Assembly: GCA_965224495.1 (NCBI GenBank)
Contig: CBDCZI010000029.1
Span: forward strand, 323,774 to 387,773
Direction of reading: 5' to 3'
From: CBDCZI01 sp965224495
GTDB taxonomy: Bacteria > Bacteroidota > Bacteroidia > Cytophagales > JAAEPT01
DNA: 64,000 bases
Shown here: positions 51,057-61,669 of the stretch, piece after piece
Layout of the letters: each line of letters starts with the position of its first letter
Numbering within the stretch: position 1 is the stretch's first letter
Made by a program: the position numbers and the translations under genes
Notes under the pieces: model-generated
Databases searched by the model: none
The model's input: the letters and a program-made list of their open reading frames with translations, nothing else
What the model was told of the DNA's origin: nothing

Positions 51057-53462
51057 CTATCGTCTGATAATTGCGTTTAATTCTTTTTCATAGACATTGA
51101 TTAATTTATTCATCACCTTGTCTATGACCTTGTCTTTCAGTGTCTGATTGACATCTTCGAGTGTGTAACTGACCGAATAAGATTTTTTTCCTTCACCTAA
51201 ATTTTCTCCTTCGTAAACATCAAATACATTGATAGAGGTGATTAATTTCCTCTCTGTTTTTAGTGTCAAAGCTTTGATTTCGTTAAACGAAACTTTTTTA
51301 TCTAAAACGATAGATAAATCTCTTCTTACTTTCGGGAATTTTGAAATTTCTTCGTATTTCAAGGTGTTTTTTTGAAATTCAAGGATTTTGTCAAATAACA
51401 AATCGGCAAAAACGACATCTTGTTTTATGCCTACTTTCTTCAACTGCTTTTTAGCAACAATACCTATCGTTCCTATTTTTTGTTTACGACTAAATAAGTC
51501 TAGTCCTGATTGGAACATAGGGTCTTCGCTCTTTTTTGATTCAACAGGGATGTTTAACTTTTTTAAGGTATTCAAAACAACCGTTGCTAAATTGTGAAAC
51601 GATACTTTTTGTGAGTTTTCTATCCAAGTTTCTTCTTTGTTATCTCCTGTTAGATAAAAGCTCAAATGACGAATTTCTTCATATTCATTATCTAGACTTC
51701 TATAAGTTTTACCAAACTCATAAACTTTCACGTTTTTTTGACGGCGGTTTATGTTGTGAGCTAAGACTTCAAGACCGGTAAACAACATTGTTTGACGCAT
51801 AATACCTAAGTCTTCACTTAGTTTATTTAGCATTTCTACATTTTCTTGGTTGTTGATATAATCTAAATCGTCGGTGTAATCGGGCTTAGTCAACGAATTG
51901 GTCATAATCTCATAAAACCCAAATCCAGCTAACATATTAGCGATATCTGTTTTTGCAATTTCTTCGTCTTGCCCAACTGCTGGGGCTAAAAAATCAGAGC
52001 TAATACTCTCACCGATAACAATGTTATTGTATCCAAAAATTCGTAAAATCTCTTCGATAACATCTGCTTCTCTTTGTACATCTACACGGTAAGGAGCGAC
52101 AGCTAGAGTCATTCCTTCTTTCGTTTCTGAAGTTATTTTTATATCAAGATTGGTTAAAATCTCTTTGATTTTTGAATGCTCAATTTTCTGACCAATCAAG
52201 TTATCGATATTTTTAAACTTTACTTCAACCACAAAATCAGCCACAGGATTAGGGTAAATATCAATCAACTCTGATGCGATATTACCACCTGCAATCTCTA
52301 AAATTAATTTCACGGCTTTATTTAACGCTTCAACACAACCATTAGGGTCAGTTCCTCTTTCAAAACGAAAAGCGGCATCAGTTTTCAAATTATGTTTTAA
52401 CGACGTTGCTCTAACATAGTCAGCAGAAAAGTATGCACTTTCTAAAAATATATCAGTCGTTGTTTCGGAAACTCCTGAATCAATACCTCCAAAAACCCCT
52501 GCAATACACATTGGTTCACTAGCATTACAAATTACCAAATCTTTAGCACCTAACGTACGCTCAACAGCATCTAAAGTTGTGAATTTTGTTCCTTCATTGA
52601 GTGTTTTTACAACCACTTTTTGCCCTGTAGTCTTGTAATCAAAAGCATGTAAAGGCTGTCCCAAATCAAACATTATGTAGTTTGTAGCATCTATGATATT
52701 GTTCAGTGGAGTTACTCCTACAGCTTTCAATCGGTCTTGTAACCATTGAGGAGAAGGAGCAATTTTCACATTTGCAATCGTAATACCAGCATAGCGAGGA
52801 CAAGCTTTTTCGTTTTCAACAGTCACAGTAATTGGTAAATTTGCCGTTTTCGTTAGCTCAATTACTTCTATTTCTTTTAATTCACGATTAAATAATGCTT
52901 TCAAATCCCTCGCCGTACCTCTGTGCGAAGCTGCATCAACACGGTTAGGCGTCAATCCAATTTCAAAAACATAGTCTTCGGTTAATCCCAAATATTCAGC
53001 AGCAGACGAACCATTAGCCAAGTCCGTATCCAAAACCATAATGCCGTCGTGTGATTTCCCAAGACCTAATTCGTCTTCAGCACAAATCATCCCCAACGAG
53101 ACAACACCACGTATTTTAGCCTTTTTAATCTTAAAAGAAGCCTCTCCTTCGGGATACAAAACAGCACCTACCGTAGCTACCATGACCTTCTGTCCTTTTG
53201 TTACATTTGGTGCGCCACAGACAATAGGCGAAGATTCTTCTCCTCCAATATCCACTGTCGTAATGCTTAATTTGTCTGCGTCAGGGTGCTTTTCGCAAGA
53301 CAGAACCTCACCAATTACAACTCCTTGCAAACCACCTTTTATTTTTTCAAACTTCTCTAAGCCCTCAACTTCTAACCCTGATTGTGTTAATTGGTCAGAA
53401 ATTTCTTCTAATGGCTCATTTATATTGATATGATCTTTCAACCAATCGTATGAAATTTTCAT
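51057..53462 (-). CDS. pheT: Phenylalanine--tRNA ligase beta subunit
   Basis: The 801-residue subunit of the alpha2-beta2 synthetase has an N-terminal tRNA-binding fold (about residues 40-155; VVIGEVLSCEKHPDADKL), B3/4 editing domain, B5 domain, catalytic-like core, and a C-terminal FDX-ACB anticodon-binding domain (FPKVRRDLSIVLDKKVSF). Length is normal (about 800). It is the first gene of the minus-strand operon, with a -7 element at 53536 and a leader of about 65 bases. The alpha subunit pheS is elsewhere. Confidence 0.97.
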   Translation of the reverse strand: MKISYDWLKDHININEPLEEISDQLTQSGLEVEGLEKFEKIKGGLQGVVIGEVLSCEKHPDADKLSITTVDIGGEESSPIVCGAPNVTKGQKVMVATVGAVLYPEGEASFKIKKAKIRGVVSLGMICAEDELGLGKSHDGIMVLDTDLANGSSAAEYLGLTEDYVFEIGLTPNRVDAASHRGTARDLKALFNRELKEIEVIELTKTANLPITVTVENEKACPRYAGITIANVKIAPSPQWLQDRLKAVGVTPLNNIIDATNYIMFDLGQPLHAFDYKTTGQKVVVKTLNEGTKFTTLDAVERTLGAKDLVICNASEPMCIAGVFGGIDSGVSETTTDIFLESAYFSADYVRATSLKHNLKTDAAFRFERGTDPNGCVEALNKAVKLILEIAGGNIASELIDIYPNPVADFVVEVKFKNIDNLIGQKIEHSKIKEILTNLDIKITSETKEGMTLAVAPYRVDVQREADVIEEILRIFGYNNIVIGESISSDFLAPAVGQDEEIAKTDIANMLAGFGFYEIMTNSLTKPDYTDDLDYINNQENVEMLNKLSEDLGIMRQTMLFTGLEVLAHNINRRQKNVKVYEFGKTYRSLDNEYEEIRHLSFYLTGDNKEETWIENSQKVSFHNLATVVLNTLKKLNIPVESKKSEDPMFQSGLDLFSRKQKIGTIGIVAKKQLKKVGIKQDVVFADLLFDKILEFQKNTLKYEEISKFPKVRRDLSIVLDKKVSFNEIKALTLKTERKLITSINVFDVYEGENLGEGKKSYSVSYTLEDVNQTLKDKVIDKVMNKLINVYEKELNAIIRR

Positions 53463-53535
53463 TTTTGTTCTTTTTATATAATATAAGAATGGGTATCGAG
53501 TTACCGACAGTCCACCACAGTAAAATCCTAAGAAA

Positions 53536-53543
53536 CAAAGGTA
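53536..53543 (-). promoter_or_regulatory. -7 promoter element for pheT (TACCTTTG)
   Basis: The minus strand reads TACCTTTG, an exact match, 74 bases upstream of ATG 53462. Confidence 0.6.
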
Positions 53544-53636
53544 ACTATTATTATAAAAAAGGTAGTGAGAAAATGAATGAATTATAAAAAGAAAATGGAG
53601 CTTTTTTAAAAAGTGGCTTATTCTAAAATATTGGAC

Positions 53637-53677
53637 ATAAAAAAACCTACTTAAACAATTCTTTAAGTAGGTTTTTT
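53637..53677 (-). terminator. Terminator downstream of the TlpA-like gene
   Basis: AAAAACCTACTTAAA / TTTAAGTAGGTTTTT hairpin (loop CAATTC) ending the minus-strand transcript from the TlpA-like gene and separating it from the pheT promoter. Confidence 0.85.
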
Positions 53678-53744
53678 ATATCATAAAATGATTATTTAAT
53701 CACTTTAAGTAAGTTTAAACACGTTCTATTTTTCTTAATTATTT

Positions 53745-55202
53745 TTAGTGATCTGCTGTTTTTTCAGGTTCGATGTATTCGTCTCCTTCGAGGTTGGTGA
53801 TGATTTTTTCTAACAAATCAGGACTTAATTCTTTTCCGATAATTTTTTTATTTTCATCTAACAAGTACATTGTTGGTGTACTGTAAATATTGTATTTACC
53901 TCTAAAATCATTGTAGTTGACATCTCCCCAAGCATTAATCCATGTAAATTGGTGTTTGTTTAGGTAGTCTTTATAGATTTTTTCTTTTGACTTGTCATCA
54001 ATACCTATTGATAATATTTCAACGTCGTATTTGGCTTTTAGTCTTAGGTAAACGTCGTTGAGTACAGGTGTTGTTTTTTTGCAATGCCCACAAGTCGCTG
54101 ACCAAAAATAAAGAACCGTGTAGTCGTGTTTTAATTGATTCAAATAGATATAGTTACCTGTTGTGTCAGGTATCGTTAGGGCAGGAGCGCCCATTCCACA
54201 TTGAGTATAACGCATTTTTTCAACTAAATTAGCAACTTTTTCTCGGGTAGCGTCCGACATCCATGTTGTTCTTGCGTCATTTAAGAAATACTTGTTGTAC
54301 ATGTGCAATTTCACCTTATCCATACACATGATTTTTGATTTTTCGTATGTTTTAGTAAAGTTGACAACTAAGAATTTGTACATTTCCTCACTGTTTCCTG
54401 TTTTTGCAATCAAACGGTCAATAGCAAGAGTGATGGAATCGGGGATTGGGTACATCAAATGTTCTTTGTAGTATTCTAGTTTTTCATAAAACACAGAAGG
54501 GTGAGTTCTGATAAATCTTCCATCAGTAAGATCTGTATTGTCAAAATAATGTTTTTGGTTGTATAAGGCACGTTTTTGTTGTCGTTTTTTGTCGTCTTTT
54601 ATTTCTTCAAACAAAGGAATATCTATAGATGTCATAGATTTAAAAATCTTTGCTACAAAAAAGTTAGGGTAGTTCTTAATCAACTCTTCACGTTTCGCTT
54701 CGAGGGCATCGTTTGTCGGTTGCATCTTTTTACGAAGTTTGATACGTTTTAAAGAGTCCTTTTTGTTGTCATTTTTTAATGCTTCATACTCTTTTCTCAT
54801 TGGAGCCAATTCCGTGCTTTTTTCTTTGTTAAATTTCATGAATTCATAAAAGAGAGCATTCTCCTCATTGCCTTTTACGCTCATCTGACCAATCAAATCC
54901 TCGCTGTCTGTTGTCATCGAAAACTGTTGGTCTTTGTTTATTACCAAATCAAAATATGTACCGCTTTGTAAATAAAGAAAATAAATTCCCTCAGGTAATT
55001 TCTCTGTATTGGTGTAAGTAGCCTTTCCTTTCAGGTCAAAAAAGACGGTGTCTTTGACTAACATGCTTTTTCCGTGGTAGTAGCCGAGTTGACAGAGAGT
55101 ATCGGTATTTCCTTTAATATGAAAATCTATTGAGACTACATTTTTTTGAGCAAATGTTAGTCCTGTAACAAATAGGGTGATGATGTAAATAAGGTGTTTC
55201 AT
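53745..55202 (-). CDS. TlpA-like thioredoxin-fold protein with DUF4369/DUF5106-type domains
   Basis: The 485-residue exported protein has a signal peptide (MKHLIYIITLFVTGLTFAQ), an N-terminal beta domain (about 20-115; DFHIKGNTDTLCQLGYYHGK), a helical middle like DUF5106, and a C-terminal thioredoxin domain with CXXC in FWSATCGHCKKTTPVLNDVY (about residue 370) and the cis-proline loop YSTPTMYLL. It likely reduces or exchanges disulfides in the periplasm. It ends EKTADH. The Cache-GAF receptor gene lies 30 bases upstream on the same strand; the pair shares the terminator at 53637. Confidence 0.85.
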   Translation of the reverse strand: MKHLIYIITLFVTGLTFAQKNVVSIDFHIKGNTDTLCQLGYYHGKSMLVKDTVFFDLKGKATYTNTEKLPEGIYFLYLQSGTYFDLVINKDQQFSMTTDSEDLIGQMSVKGNEENALFYEFMKFNKEKSTELAPMRKEYEALKNDNKKDSLKRIKLRKKMQPTNDALEAKREELIKNYPNFFVAKIFKSMTSIDIPLFEEIKDDKKRQQKRALYNQKHYFDNTDLTDGRFIRTHPSVFYEKLEYYKEHLMYPIPDSITLAIDRLIAKTGNSEEMYKFLVVNFTKTYEKSKIMCMDKVKLHMYNKYFLNDARTTWMSDATREKVANLVEKMRYTQCGMGAPALTIPDTTGNYIYLNQLKHDYTVLYFWSATCGHCKKTTPVLNDVYLRLKAKYDVEILSIGIDDKSKEKIYKDYLNKHQFTWINAWGDVNYNDFRGKYNIYSTPTMYLLDENKKIIGKELSPDLLEKIITNLEGDEYIEPEKTADH

Positions 55203-55232
55203 TAGTATTGTTTTTGATTTATTGTTAAGTGT

Positions 55233-57203
55233 TTAGTCTCTTAACTCTCGTTTTAATTCTTCTATTTGATTTCGTAACTCCTCATTGTCCATCATTAAGC
55301 TATGTTCTTTGAGGTGTAGTTCGTTTTGGTGATCAATTAATGCTTTTTTCTTTGTTTTTAACTCTTTAATAATCGCTTGTGATTGATGTAATAGTTTCGT
55401 TGTTTGGTCGCTAGATTTGGCAGCCAATATCGATGATGCAATATTCTCGCCAACTTTTGTGACAAAGTCAATGACATGGGGTTTGATTTCACGGTAAGAT
55501 GTTAATTCTATGATTCCGAGTGTCTCTTGATTGACGACCAAAGGAACTAAAATCATACTTCCTTTAGAAGTTTCTCCTAATCCAGAAGTAATTGTAGAAA
55601 ATTCCAAATCAACATCATCCAAATGGATAATGCGTTTTTCTAAAGCACATTGTCCGACTAATCCTTGGCCAGGTTTGAAGCGCAAAACTTCATTTTGAGC
55701 AGTGTAAGCATAAGAGGCGATTAATTCATAATAGAATTCGTCTTTATTGGTTTCAGATTTTAAACTTTCAATAAAATCGTCTTTTTGAATATACAGTCCT
55801 CCGTGTTGTGCACCGATGTATTCGGTCAATGTAGAGATGATGGTTTGAGCAAGACTTTCAAAATCACCAGACGTACTTCTTATTACTTCAGATTGTAATG
55901 TGATACCTTCTGTTACCCATTTTCTTTTGGCTGTGTCATCTTCTATAAGCAATAGGTTGTCACGCATCGAAAGGAGTGAACGGCTCAATACGTCATTACT
56001 CTTGTCAAATTCAAAAGTTTCGTGTAATCGACCTTCTCCAATAGCTAATGCCAAGTCTGTTGATGTTTTTAATCGTTTAACTAAAAAATTCATACTGGTG
56101 ACAGTATCTAAAAGCTCATCTTTATTTTTGTAATAAATAAAGTCTGGAAAGTCGCCATCTGCCAACTTGGTCATGTTGTTTTTTATGTCATCTATTGGGT
56201 TTAATAACCTTCTTGTTAAGAATAAAACAAAGAATATAGAAAGAATGATTAAAACGGAGGCAATGATAATTAATTGCCGACGAAGTAAAAAGATAGATTT
56301 GAAAGATTCTTTATGGTTTATCTTTGAATAAATTCCCCATTGCAATTCGGGTAAATAATTCCAAGCGGCATCTACTGCTATACTGTTGTAATCGGTGACA
56401 CGAGAAATGAAACCGTCTTTTTCACTTAAACTTTTTATAGCAGGAATGGCGTATTCAGAGCTTACATAAACCTTCTTATTAAGGAAGTCGTTGTTGTCTG
56501 TTCTTAAAGGACTGATGAATTTGACATGTTCTTGGTCGTACACAGTCAGTATTGTTTCTCCTGTATAACCTAAACCTGTAGTGTCACTAATAGCAGAATA
56601 AATTGGGTCCATGTATAATTGGATAGCGATAATAGCAACCACTCTATGGTTTACATGCAAAGGGGCAAGGTTGTATAAAACGTATTCATCTACACTTTCT
56701 TCGTAATAAACAGGTGTTTTGGTACTGTGGTTGTGTGCTTTACTGAAAAAGTCATTTGTAGGTTGGTATATTTTTTTTTCGTAGGCGGTGGTTTCTATCT
56801 TCTTTTCGGATAATAAAATCTCACCATCTAAAGATATTATTTTTAAATTATGAATAATTGAAGGTTCGTCTCGGTAAACAATATTATCGACAATCTCTTT
56901 AATCAAACGTTTCCTCTCATGTATTAACGAATCAATATCGTATTGAATGATTAACTTTTTTAAGTTTCCTTTAATTTCTTTGTCATTATGAATCGATAAT
57001 ATTAAATCATCTACCTCTGTGAATAAAGAACGTACACGTTCCATCTTCAAATGGTTAACCACATGTAGTTTCTCTTCTAATTTTTCAAAGAGTTCCTTTT
57101 TTCCAACATAGTAGGTCAATCCAGCAGTAGCACTCATCGCTACAATGAGTAACAGGGAAATGTAGAGGTTGAGTTTGTGACTTATTTTGAAGTTATTAAA
57201 CAA
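55233..57203 (-). CDS. Cache-HAMP-GAF receptor without an output domain
   Basis: The 656-residue membrane protein has a first helix (LYISLLLIVAMSATAGLTYYV), a large periplasmic Cache-like sensor (about 35-305; YGKINHK-type PAS-fold residues, for example LGYTGETILTVYDQEHVKF), a second helix (about 308-328), HAMP (RRLLNPIDDIKNNMTKLADG), a GAF domain (about 445-600; GQGLVGQCALEKRIIHLDDV, GIIELTS) and a terminal coiled coil. No histidine kinase, GGDEF, methyl-accepting or phosphatase motif is present, and the stop at 55233 is clean, so the signal must pass to a separate partner. It is upstream of, and close to, the TlpA-like gene. The ligand is unknown. Confidence 0.8.
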   Translation of the reverse strand: MFNNFKISHKLNLYISLLLIVAMSATAGLTYYVGKKELFEKLEEKLHVVNHLKMERVRSLFTEVDDLILSIHNDKEIKGNLKKLIIQYDIDSLIHERKRLIKEIVDNIVYRDEPSIIHNLKIISLDGEILLSEKKIETTAYEKKIYQPTNDFFSKAHNHSTKTPVYYEESVDEYVLYNLAPLHVNHRVVAIIAIQLYMDPIYSAISDTTGLGYTGETILTVYDQEHVKFISPLRTDNNDFLNKKVYVSSEYAIPAIKSLSEKDGFISRVTDYNSIAVDAAWNYLPELQWGIYSKINHKESFKSIFLLRRQLIIIASVLIILSIFFVLFLTRRLLNPIDDIKNNMTKLADGDFPDFIYYKNKDELLDTVTSMNFLVKRLKTSTDLALAIGEGRLHETFEFDKSNDVLSRSLLSMRDNLLLIEDDTAKRKWVTEGITLQSEVIRSTSGDFESLAQTIISTLTEYIGAQHGGLYIQKDDFIESLKSETNKDEFYYELIASYAYTAQNEVLRFKPGQGLVGQCALEKRIIHLDDVDLEFSTITSGLGETSKGSMILVPLVVNQETLGIIELTSYREIKPHVIDFVTKVGENIASSILAAKSSDQTTKLLHQSQAIIKELKTKKKALIDHQNELHLKEHSLMMDNEELRNQIEELKRELRD

Positions 57204-57349
57204 GACTTTTTGTTTTTTTGAGTTAATTTTTAACTAAAGTATGAAATTTCGATGGATTTATAGTCTTTTATCTTAATTTAGGTAATTCATTTAAACGTTC
57301 TTCTTTGGGAAGGACTGTTTTTTTGAGTTATTTCAATTTTATTATTGCC

Positions 57350-57736
57350 ATGCAAAAGAAATTAAAAGCGGTAGATGAGTTTCATGACATCTTCAAAATA
57401 GGTAAAGCGAAAGATACAGCAGGGTTCTTGTCAGAAAAAGAATCAGAGTTGCGTTTTAACTTAATGAAAGAAGAAAATGAAGAGTACCTCGAAGCATGTC
57501 AAGCAGACGATTTGGTAGAGATAGCAGATGCATTGGGAGACCAATTGTATATTTTGTGTGGAACAATTTTGAAACACGGAATGCAACATAAGATTGAAGA
57601 GGTGTTTGATGAAATACACCGAAGTAATATGAGTAAACTCGATGAAAATGGGCAACCGATCTTCAGAGAGGATGGTAAGGTTTTGAAAGGCAAAGGTTAT
57701 TTCAAACCAAACATTAAAGAGATTTTAGATAAATAA
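57350..57736 (+). CDS. MazG-like nucleotide pyrophosphohydrolase
   Basis: The 128-residue all-alpha NTP-PPase-fold protein has acidic metal-binding residues in EENEEYLEACQADDLVEIADALGDQLYI (the EExxE...ExxD pattern, quoted in parts: EENEEYLEA and EIADALGDQLY). The C-terminal HRSNMSKLDENG is typical of the MazG-like group that removes non-canonical nucleotides. Start: ATG 57350 (MQKKLKAVDEFHDIF), preferred to the GTG-frame extension that begins at 57305 with a hydrophobic run. It is divergent to the receptor gene. Confidence 0.85.
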   Translation: MQKKLKAVDEFHDIFKIGKAKDTAGFLSEKESELRFNLMKEENEEYLEACQADDLVEIADALGDQLYILCGTILKHGMQHKIEEVFDEIHRSNMSKLDENGQPIFREDGKVLKGKGYFKPNIKEILDK

Positions 57737-57800
57737 GGGTTACATACTCTTTATTATATAGTATATAGACAATATAGCAGAAGATTTTAATTACGTTGAT

Positions 57801-60014
57801 ATGAATAAGTTAAAAACAGGTTTACTTTGGTTGGTACTTTTAATGAGTGCTGTAGGTTTTGGGCAGGCTGATATATGGTATGTTGGTAACAATATTAGTA
57901 TGGATTTTTCAGCAGGAGGAGCGCCTGTTATAAGTACAGGTATTGTGGGTTCTGGACTCGATTTCACAGAGAACTCAACTTCAATTACTGATGGTACTGG
58001 TAAATTGTTATTTGCTGTAGCGGGAGATAAAATTTATAAAGGAGATGCTACCGCTCACGCTACTGCCTTACCTAATAAAACTTGGGACGTTGCTCAGGGA
58101 ACAATTGTTTTTCCTGTACCAGGGTCATCTACGGAGTATTATCTGTCCATTATGCGGTATGCTGTAGGTTCGGGTACAATTACTAAGCCAATGGCGACTT
58201 ACCGTAAAATAACGGTTGACCCGACAAAGGGAGGTTTGGCAGGTAGTATTGTAAGTGTAGGGCCGGAAGTGAATTTAGCTATTAATTTAACAGAGTCTCA
58301 AGCAGGAGTACCTAAAGTTAATGCTGATTTTTCTGTCTCAGATGATTATTGGTTGGTTACTCATGATAAGTGTAATAATAATTTTAAAGTTTATGCTGTA
58401 ACACCAACTGGTATTGGTTCGGTAAGTAATCAAGCCGTTGGCCCTACTTTATTGTGTGAAACGACGTCACCTACTCAGATAGACGACATAGGTGTAATGA
58501 AATTTAATAACTGTTATACACAAATGGTTTATACTATTGGTGGGTCAGTGCAATTATTTAATTTTGATGCAAAAACGGGAGTATTGACTTTTGTTAATGA
58601 GGTGACCTCTCTAGCAGCGGATCAACCTTATGGAGTAGAGTTTTCAAATAATGGTAATTATATTTATATATTAACTGGTCAAGATACCGGTCATGTAGGT
58701 AAACTTTATTCAATACCTGTAACGGCAGGCGCAGCAGGGTTGGGCGTGCCTGTTCCTTTGGGGGCAACAGGAGGGCAACAAGGTGGTCATTTACAAATGG
58801 CGCCTAATGGTAATATCTATTACGCTATCCCAAATTCTTTTGGGAATTTAGGAACGGGGTATATCGGAGAGATAAGTAATGTAGATGCTGGAGGTACGGT
58901 CAATAATACATTTTATAAGGCAGCAGCAGAAGATTATAGCACAACGCCGATAGACGGACAGAGTGTGATGCTGGATATGCCTACTTTCTTGAAATCGTTA
59001 GTTTCAAGTATTGCAACATTGAAAATAGACGGTAATAGTGCAACTACCACTACGGTTTGTCAAGGTGATAATGTGAGTTTATCTATTGATATAGAAGGAA
59101 CAGCTACGCCAGGGGTGACATGGACAGCAACAGGTGCTAATTCAAATACTCAAGCGGGAGGGACAACTTTTAATATGACAATGTCTAATGCGGGAACAAC
59201 AAATATTGAAGTAAATGTCGTGGATGCTTGCGGTAGAAGTCGAACATTAAATTTTGATGTAGAAGTCGAGGCTATTCAAAATGCAGATGCAAATGTTTCA
59301 GCACCTTGTCCTAAAGTTTTAACGGGTACAGGGAGTGCTTCGGGTAATTACAAATGGTTTACTGCTCAAAACGGTACATTGTTAGGAGTTGGTCCGTCTT
59401 ATACATTCAACGGAATGGGAGGAGGGACTATGTGGGTCGAACCTGCAGGAACGACAGTCTCTACAAATGTAAATGATACAAGAATTGTTTTAGGTTACAA
59501 TTCATCGACTGGAAATACTGCGTTTACAACGACTAAAGGGATAGTGACAATTAATGAGTTCAAGGCAAGTCTGAAAATGCAATATACAGCAATCGATAGG
59601 GATGGTAAAGTGACCTTTACGTTAAAAGATGGTGCTACAACCATTGGTACACCTATTGAGCATATTATCAATTGTCCTTCTGCGACATGTGCAGCTAGTA
59701 TTATAACATTAAAACCTACTGATTGGGTTGTGGGTGCAGGTAATTATACGATTGAAACGGTATTGAGCGGGACATTACCATTGGTTTCATTTTTTGGAGT
59801 TAATCCAATTACACCTTTCATAGACGCTACTAACGGTATTACAATTAGCGGAGGTTCTTTAGCTAATTTTAAAACAGTAATGGTTGAAGAAACAACTCCC
59901 GTAGTTTGTTTTAATGGGAAATCAATTACTATTCTTCCTTGCTGTACACAAGACCCAGCGAACGGTAACAATAACAACCAGGAGCGAGTCCAATATGTAC
60001 AGGGAATGCCTTAA
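57801..60014 (+). CDS. Giant surface adhesin, N-terminal part with beta-propeller domain
   Basis: The readable first frame gives 737 residues: a signal peptide (MNKLKTGLLWLVLLMSAVGF then GQADIWYVGNN), a propeller-like domain to about residue 395 resembling the N-terminal domain of Bacteroidota gliding-motility-associated proteins (DFTENSTSITDGTGKLLFAV, PYGVEFSNNGNYIYILTG, GGHLQMAPNGNIYYA), then Ig/PKD-like repeats. The stop at 60012-60014 follows a frame change near 59950, after which similar repeats continue in other frames. It is probably a T9SS-exported adhesin, fitting the PorT, PorP and PorE-like genes nearby. A C-terminal sorting domain would lie beyond the window. Confidence 0.8.
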   Translation: MNKLKTGLLWLVLLMSAVGFGQADIWYVGNNISMDFSAGGAPVISTGIVGSGLDFTENSTSITDGTGKLLFAVAGDKIYKGDATAHATALPNKTWDVAQGTIVFPVPGSSTEYYLSIMRYAVGSGTITKPMATYRKITVDPTKGGLAGSIVSVGPEVNLAINLTESQAGVPKVNADFSVSDDYWLVTHDKCNNNFKVYAVTPTGIGSVSNQAVGPTLLCETTSPTQIDDIGVMKFNNCYTQMVYTIGGSVQLFNFDAKTGVLTFVNEVTSLAADQPYGVEFSNNGNYIYILTGQDTGHVGKLYSIPVTAGAAGLGVPVPLGATGGQQGGHLQMAPNGNIYYAIPNSFGNLGTGYIGEISNVDAGGTVNNTFYKAAAEDYSTTPIDGQSVMLDMPTFLKSLVSSIATLKIDGNSATTTTVCQGDNVSLSIDIEGTATPGVTWTATGANSNTQAGGTTFNMTMSNAGTTNIEVNVVDACGRSRTLNFDVEVEAIQNADANVSAPCPKVLTGTGSASGNYKWFTAQNGTLLGVGPSYTFNGMGGGTMWVEPAGTTVSTNVNDTRIVLGYNSSTGNTAFTTTKGIVTINEFKASLKMQYTAIDRDGKVTFTLKDGATTIGTPIEHIINCPSATCAASIITLKPTDWVVGAGNYTIETVLSGTLPLVSFFGVNPITPFIDATNGITISGGSLANFKTVMVEETTPVVCFNGKSITILPCCTQDPANGNNNNQERVQYVQGMP

Positions 60015-60949
60015 TATTAACAGCAGGAGTAGTAGCAGCACAAACAAATGCAACTTTTCAATGGTACAATGACGGAGGGTTGATTACAGGAGCGACTTCA
60101 TCAACTTACACCGTGCCAGACGCAGCAACAGCTGCTCAAGATTATTGGGTAATTGTAACTTTTCTGACCAATGTGCAGGACCTTCATTAATAAGTAACAA
60201 GAAAATATAGAAGTAAAAGCTACCCCAACCACTCCAGTCCTAGCAGGAACACAAGCTTACTGTGCGGGAGACAATATTTCTCTTAATGTAACAGCAGGAA
60301 CAGTAACAACAGGAGCAACTTACGCGTGGGAAAAAGATGCGGCGGCAATAGCGGGAACAACAGCAACTTACACAAAAGCAAGTTCAGTAACAACAGACGC
60401 GGGTAGCTATACAGTAACAGCAACAAATGCAGTTGTTCGAGTGCGGAGAGTGCGGGTTATGCGGTAACGGTAGATGAGGCAGTAACGATTACAGCTATTA
60501 CACCAGCGCAGTATGTTCTCCAGGAACAGTAGATATTACAACAGGAGCAGTAACTCCAGGGACAGCAACAGTAACTTACCATGTAGGAGCAGGAGGAACA
60601 GGAGCAACTCAACCGACAGCAACAGCAGTAGCGACAACAGGAACTTACTCAGTAAAAGCAGTGAATGGACAATGTAACGCAACTTCAGACATTAACGTAA
60701 CCGTAACCCCATTACCCTTAGCCCCAACAGTAACCGCTTTATCTTACTGTAAAGCCGAGACAGCGGCAGTCTTAACAGCAACAGGGAGCAGGATTAAGCT
60801 GGTACATGGCAGTGACAAACGGAACGGCATTAGCAACAGCACCAACACCACTAACAAACATAGTAACGACATTCGATTATTATGTTAGTCAGACAGTCAC
60901 AAGTTGTGAAGGACAAGAGCAAACTTACAGGTAACGATAAACGCTTTAC

Positions 60950-61500
60950 CAACGGTAAGCGCGACAAGTGATGATGCGGATAATAAGATTTGTTTAGGAG
61001 ACAATGTAACCTTAACAGGAGCGGAGCAGACACTTATGTTTGGGATAACTCAGTAACAGATGGGACAGCGTTTACGCCAACGGGAACGGTGAACTACACG
61101 GTAACAGGAACAACGACAGCAACAACTTGTACAAACACGGCAAGTGTTCAAGTAGAAGTAAACGCATTACCAACAGTAACGGCACAGTAACAGGAAGCCC
61201 CGCATGTTTAGGAGCAAATGTAACACTGACAGGAGGTGGAGCAACAACATATACTTGGGACAACTCAGTAACTAACGCAACAGCCTTTGCAACGACAACA
61301 GTAGGACCAACGACTTATACAGTAACAGGAACAGATGCGAATAACTGTACGAATACAGCAACAGGAATAGTAACAGTAAATGCCTTACCAACCGCCACGC
61401 TTACAGGAACAGCGACGGTATGTAGTGGAGCATCAACAAATTTAAGTATTGCATTAACAGGAGCACAACCTTGGGAAGTAGTTTATAACGACCCAACAGC
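60950..61500 (+). repeat. Tandem Ig-like repeats of about 80-90 residues in the adhesin
   Basis: Units of the form ALPTV...CLGDNVTLTG...TYVWDNSVTDGTAFTP ... YTVTGT...NCTNTA recur two or three times; the same framework is seen with CLGANVTLTGGGATTYTWDN. They are typical beta-sandwich spacer repeats of secreted adhesins. Confidence 0.75.
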
Positions 61501-61669
61501 AGAAACGTAACGATTAACCCAACAAGTTCACCAGCAACAGCGAGTGTAAGTAATGTAGGAGCTTATACCTTAGTGAGTGTACAAGACCGCGAACAACTGT
61601 ATAGCAACAAGTGCAACAGGAACAGCGACGGTAAGCAACCACGTAGCAGTAGCTGCAACAACAGCAACG

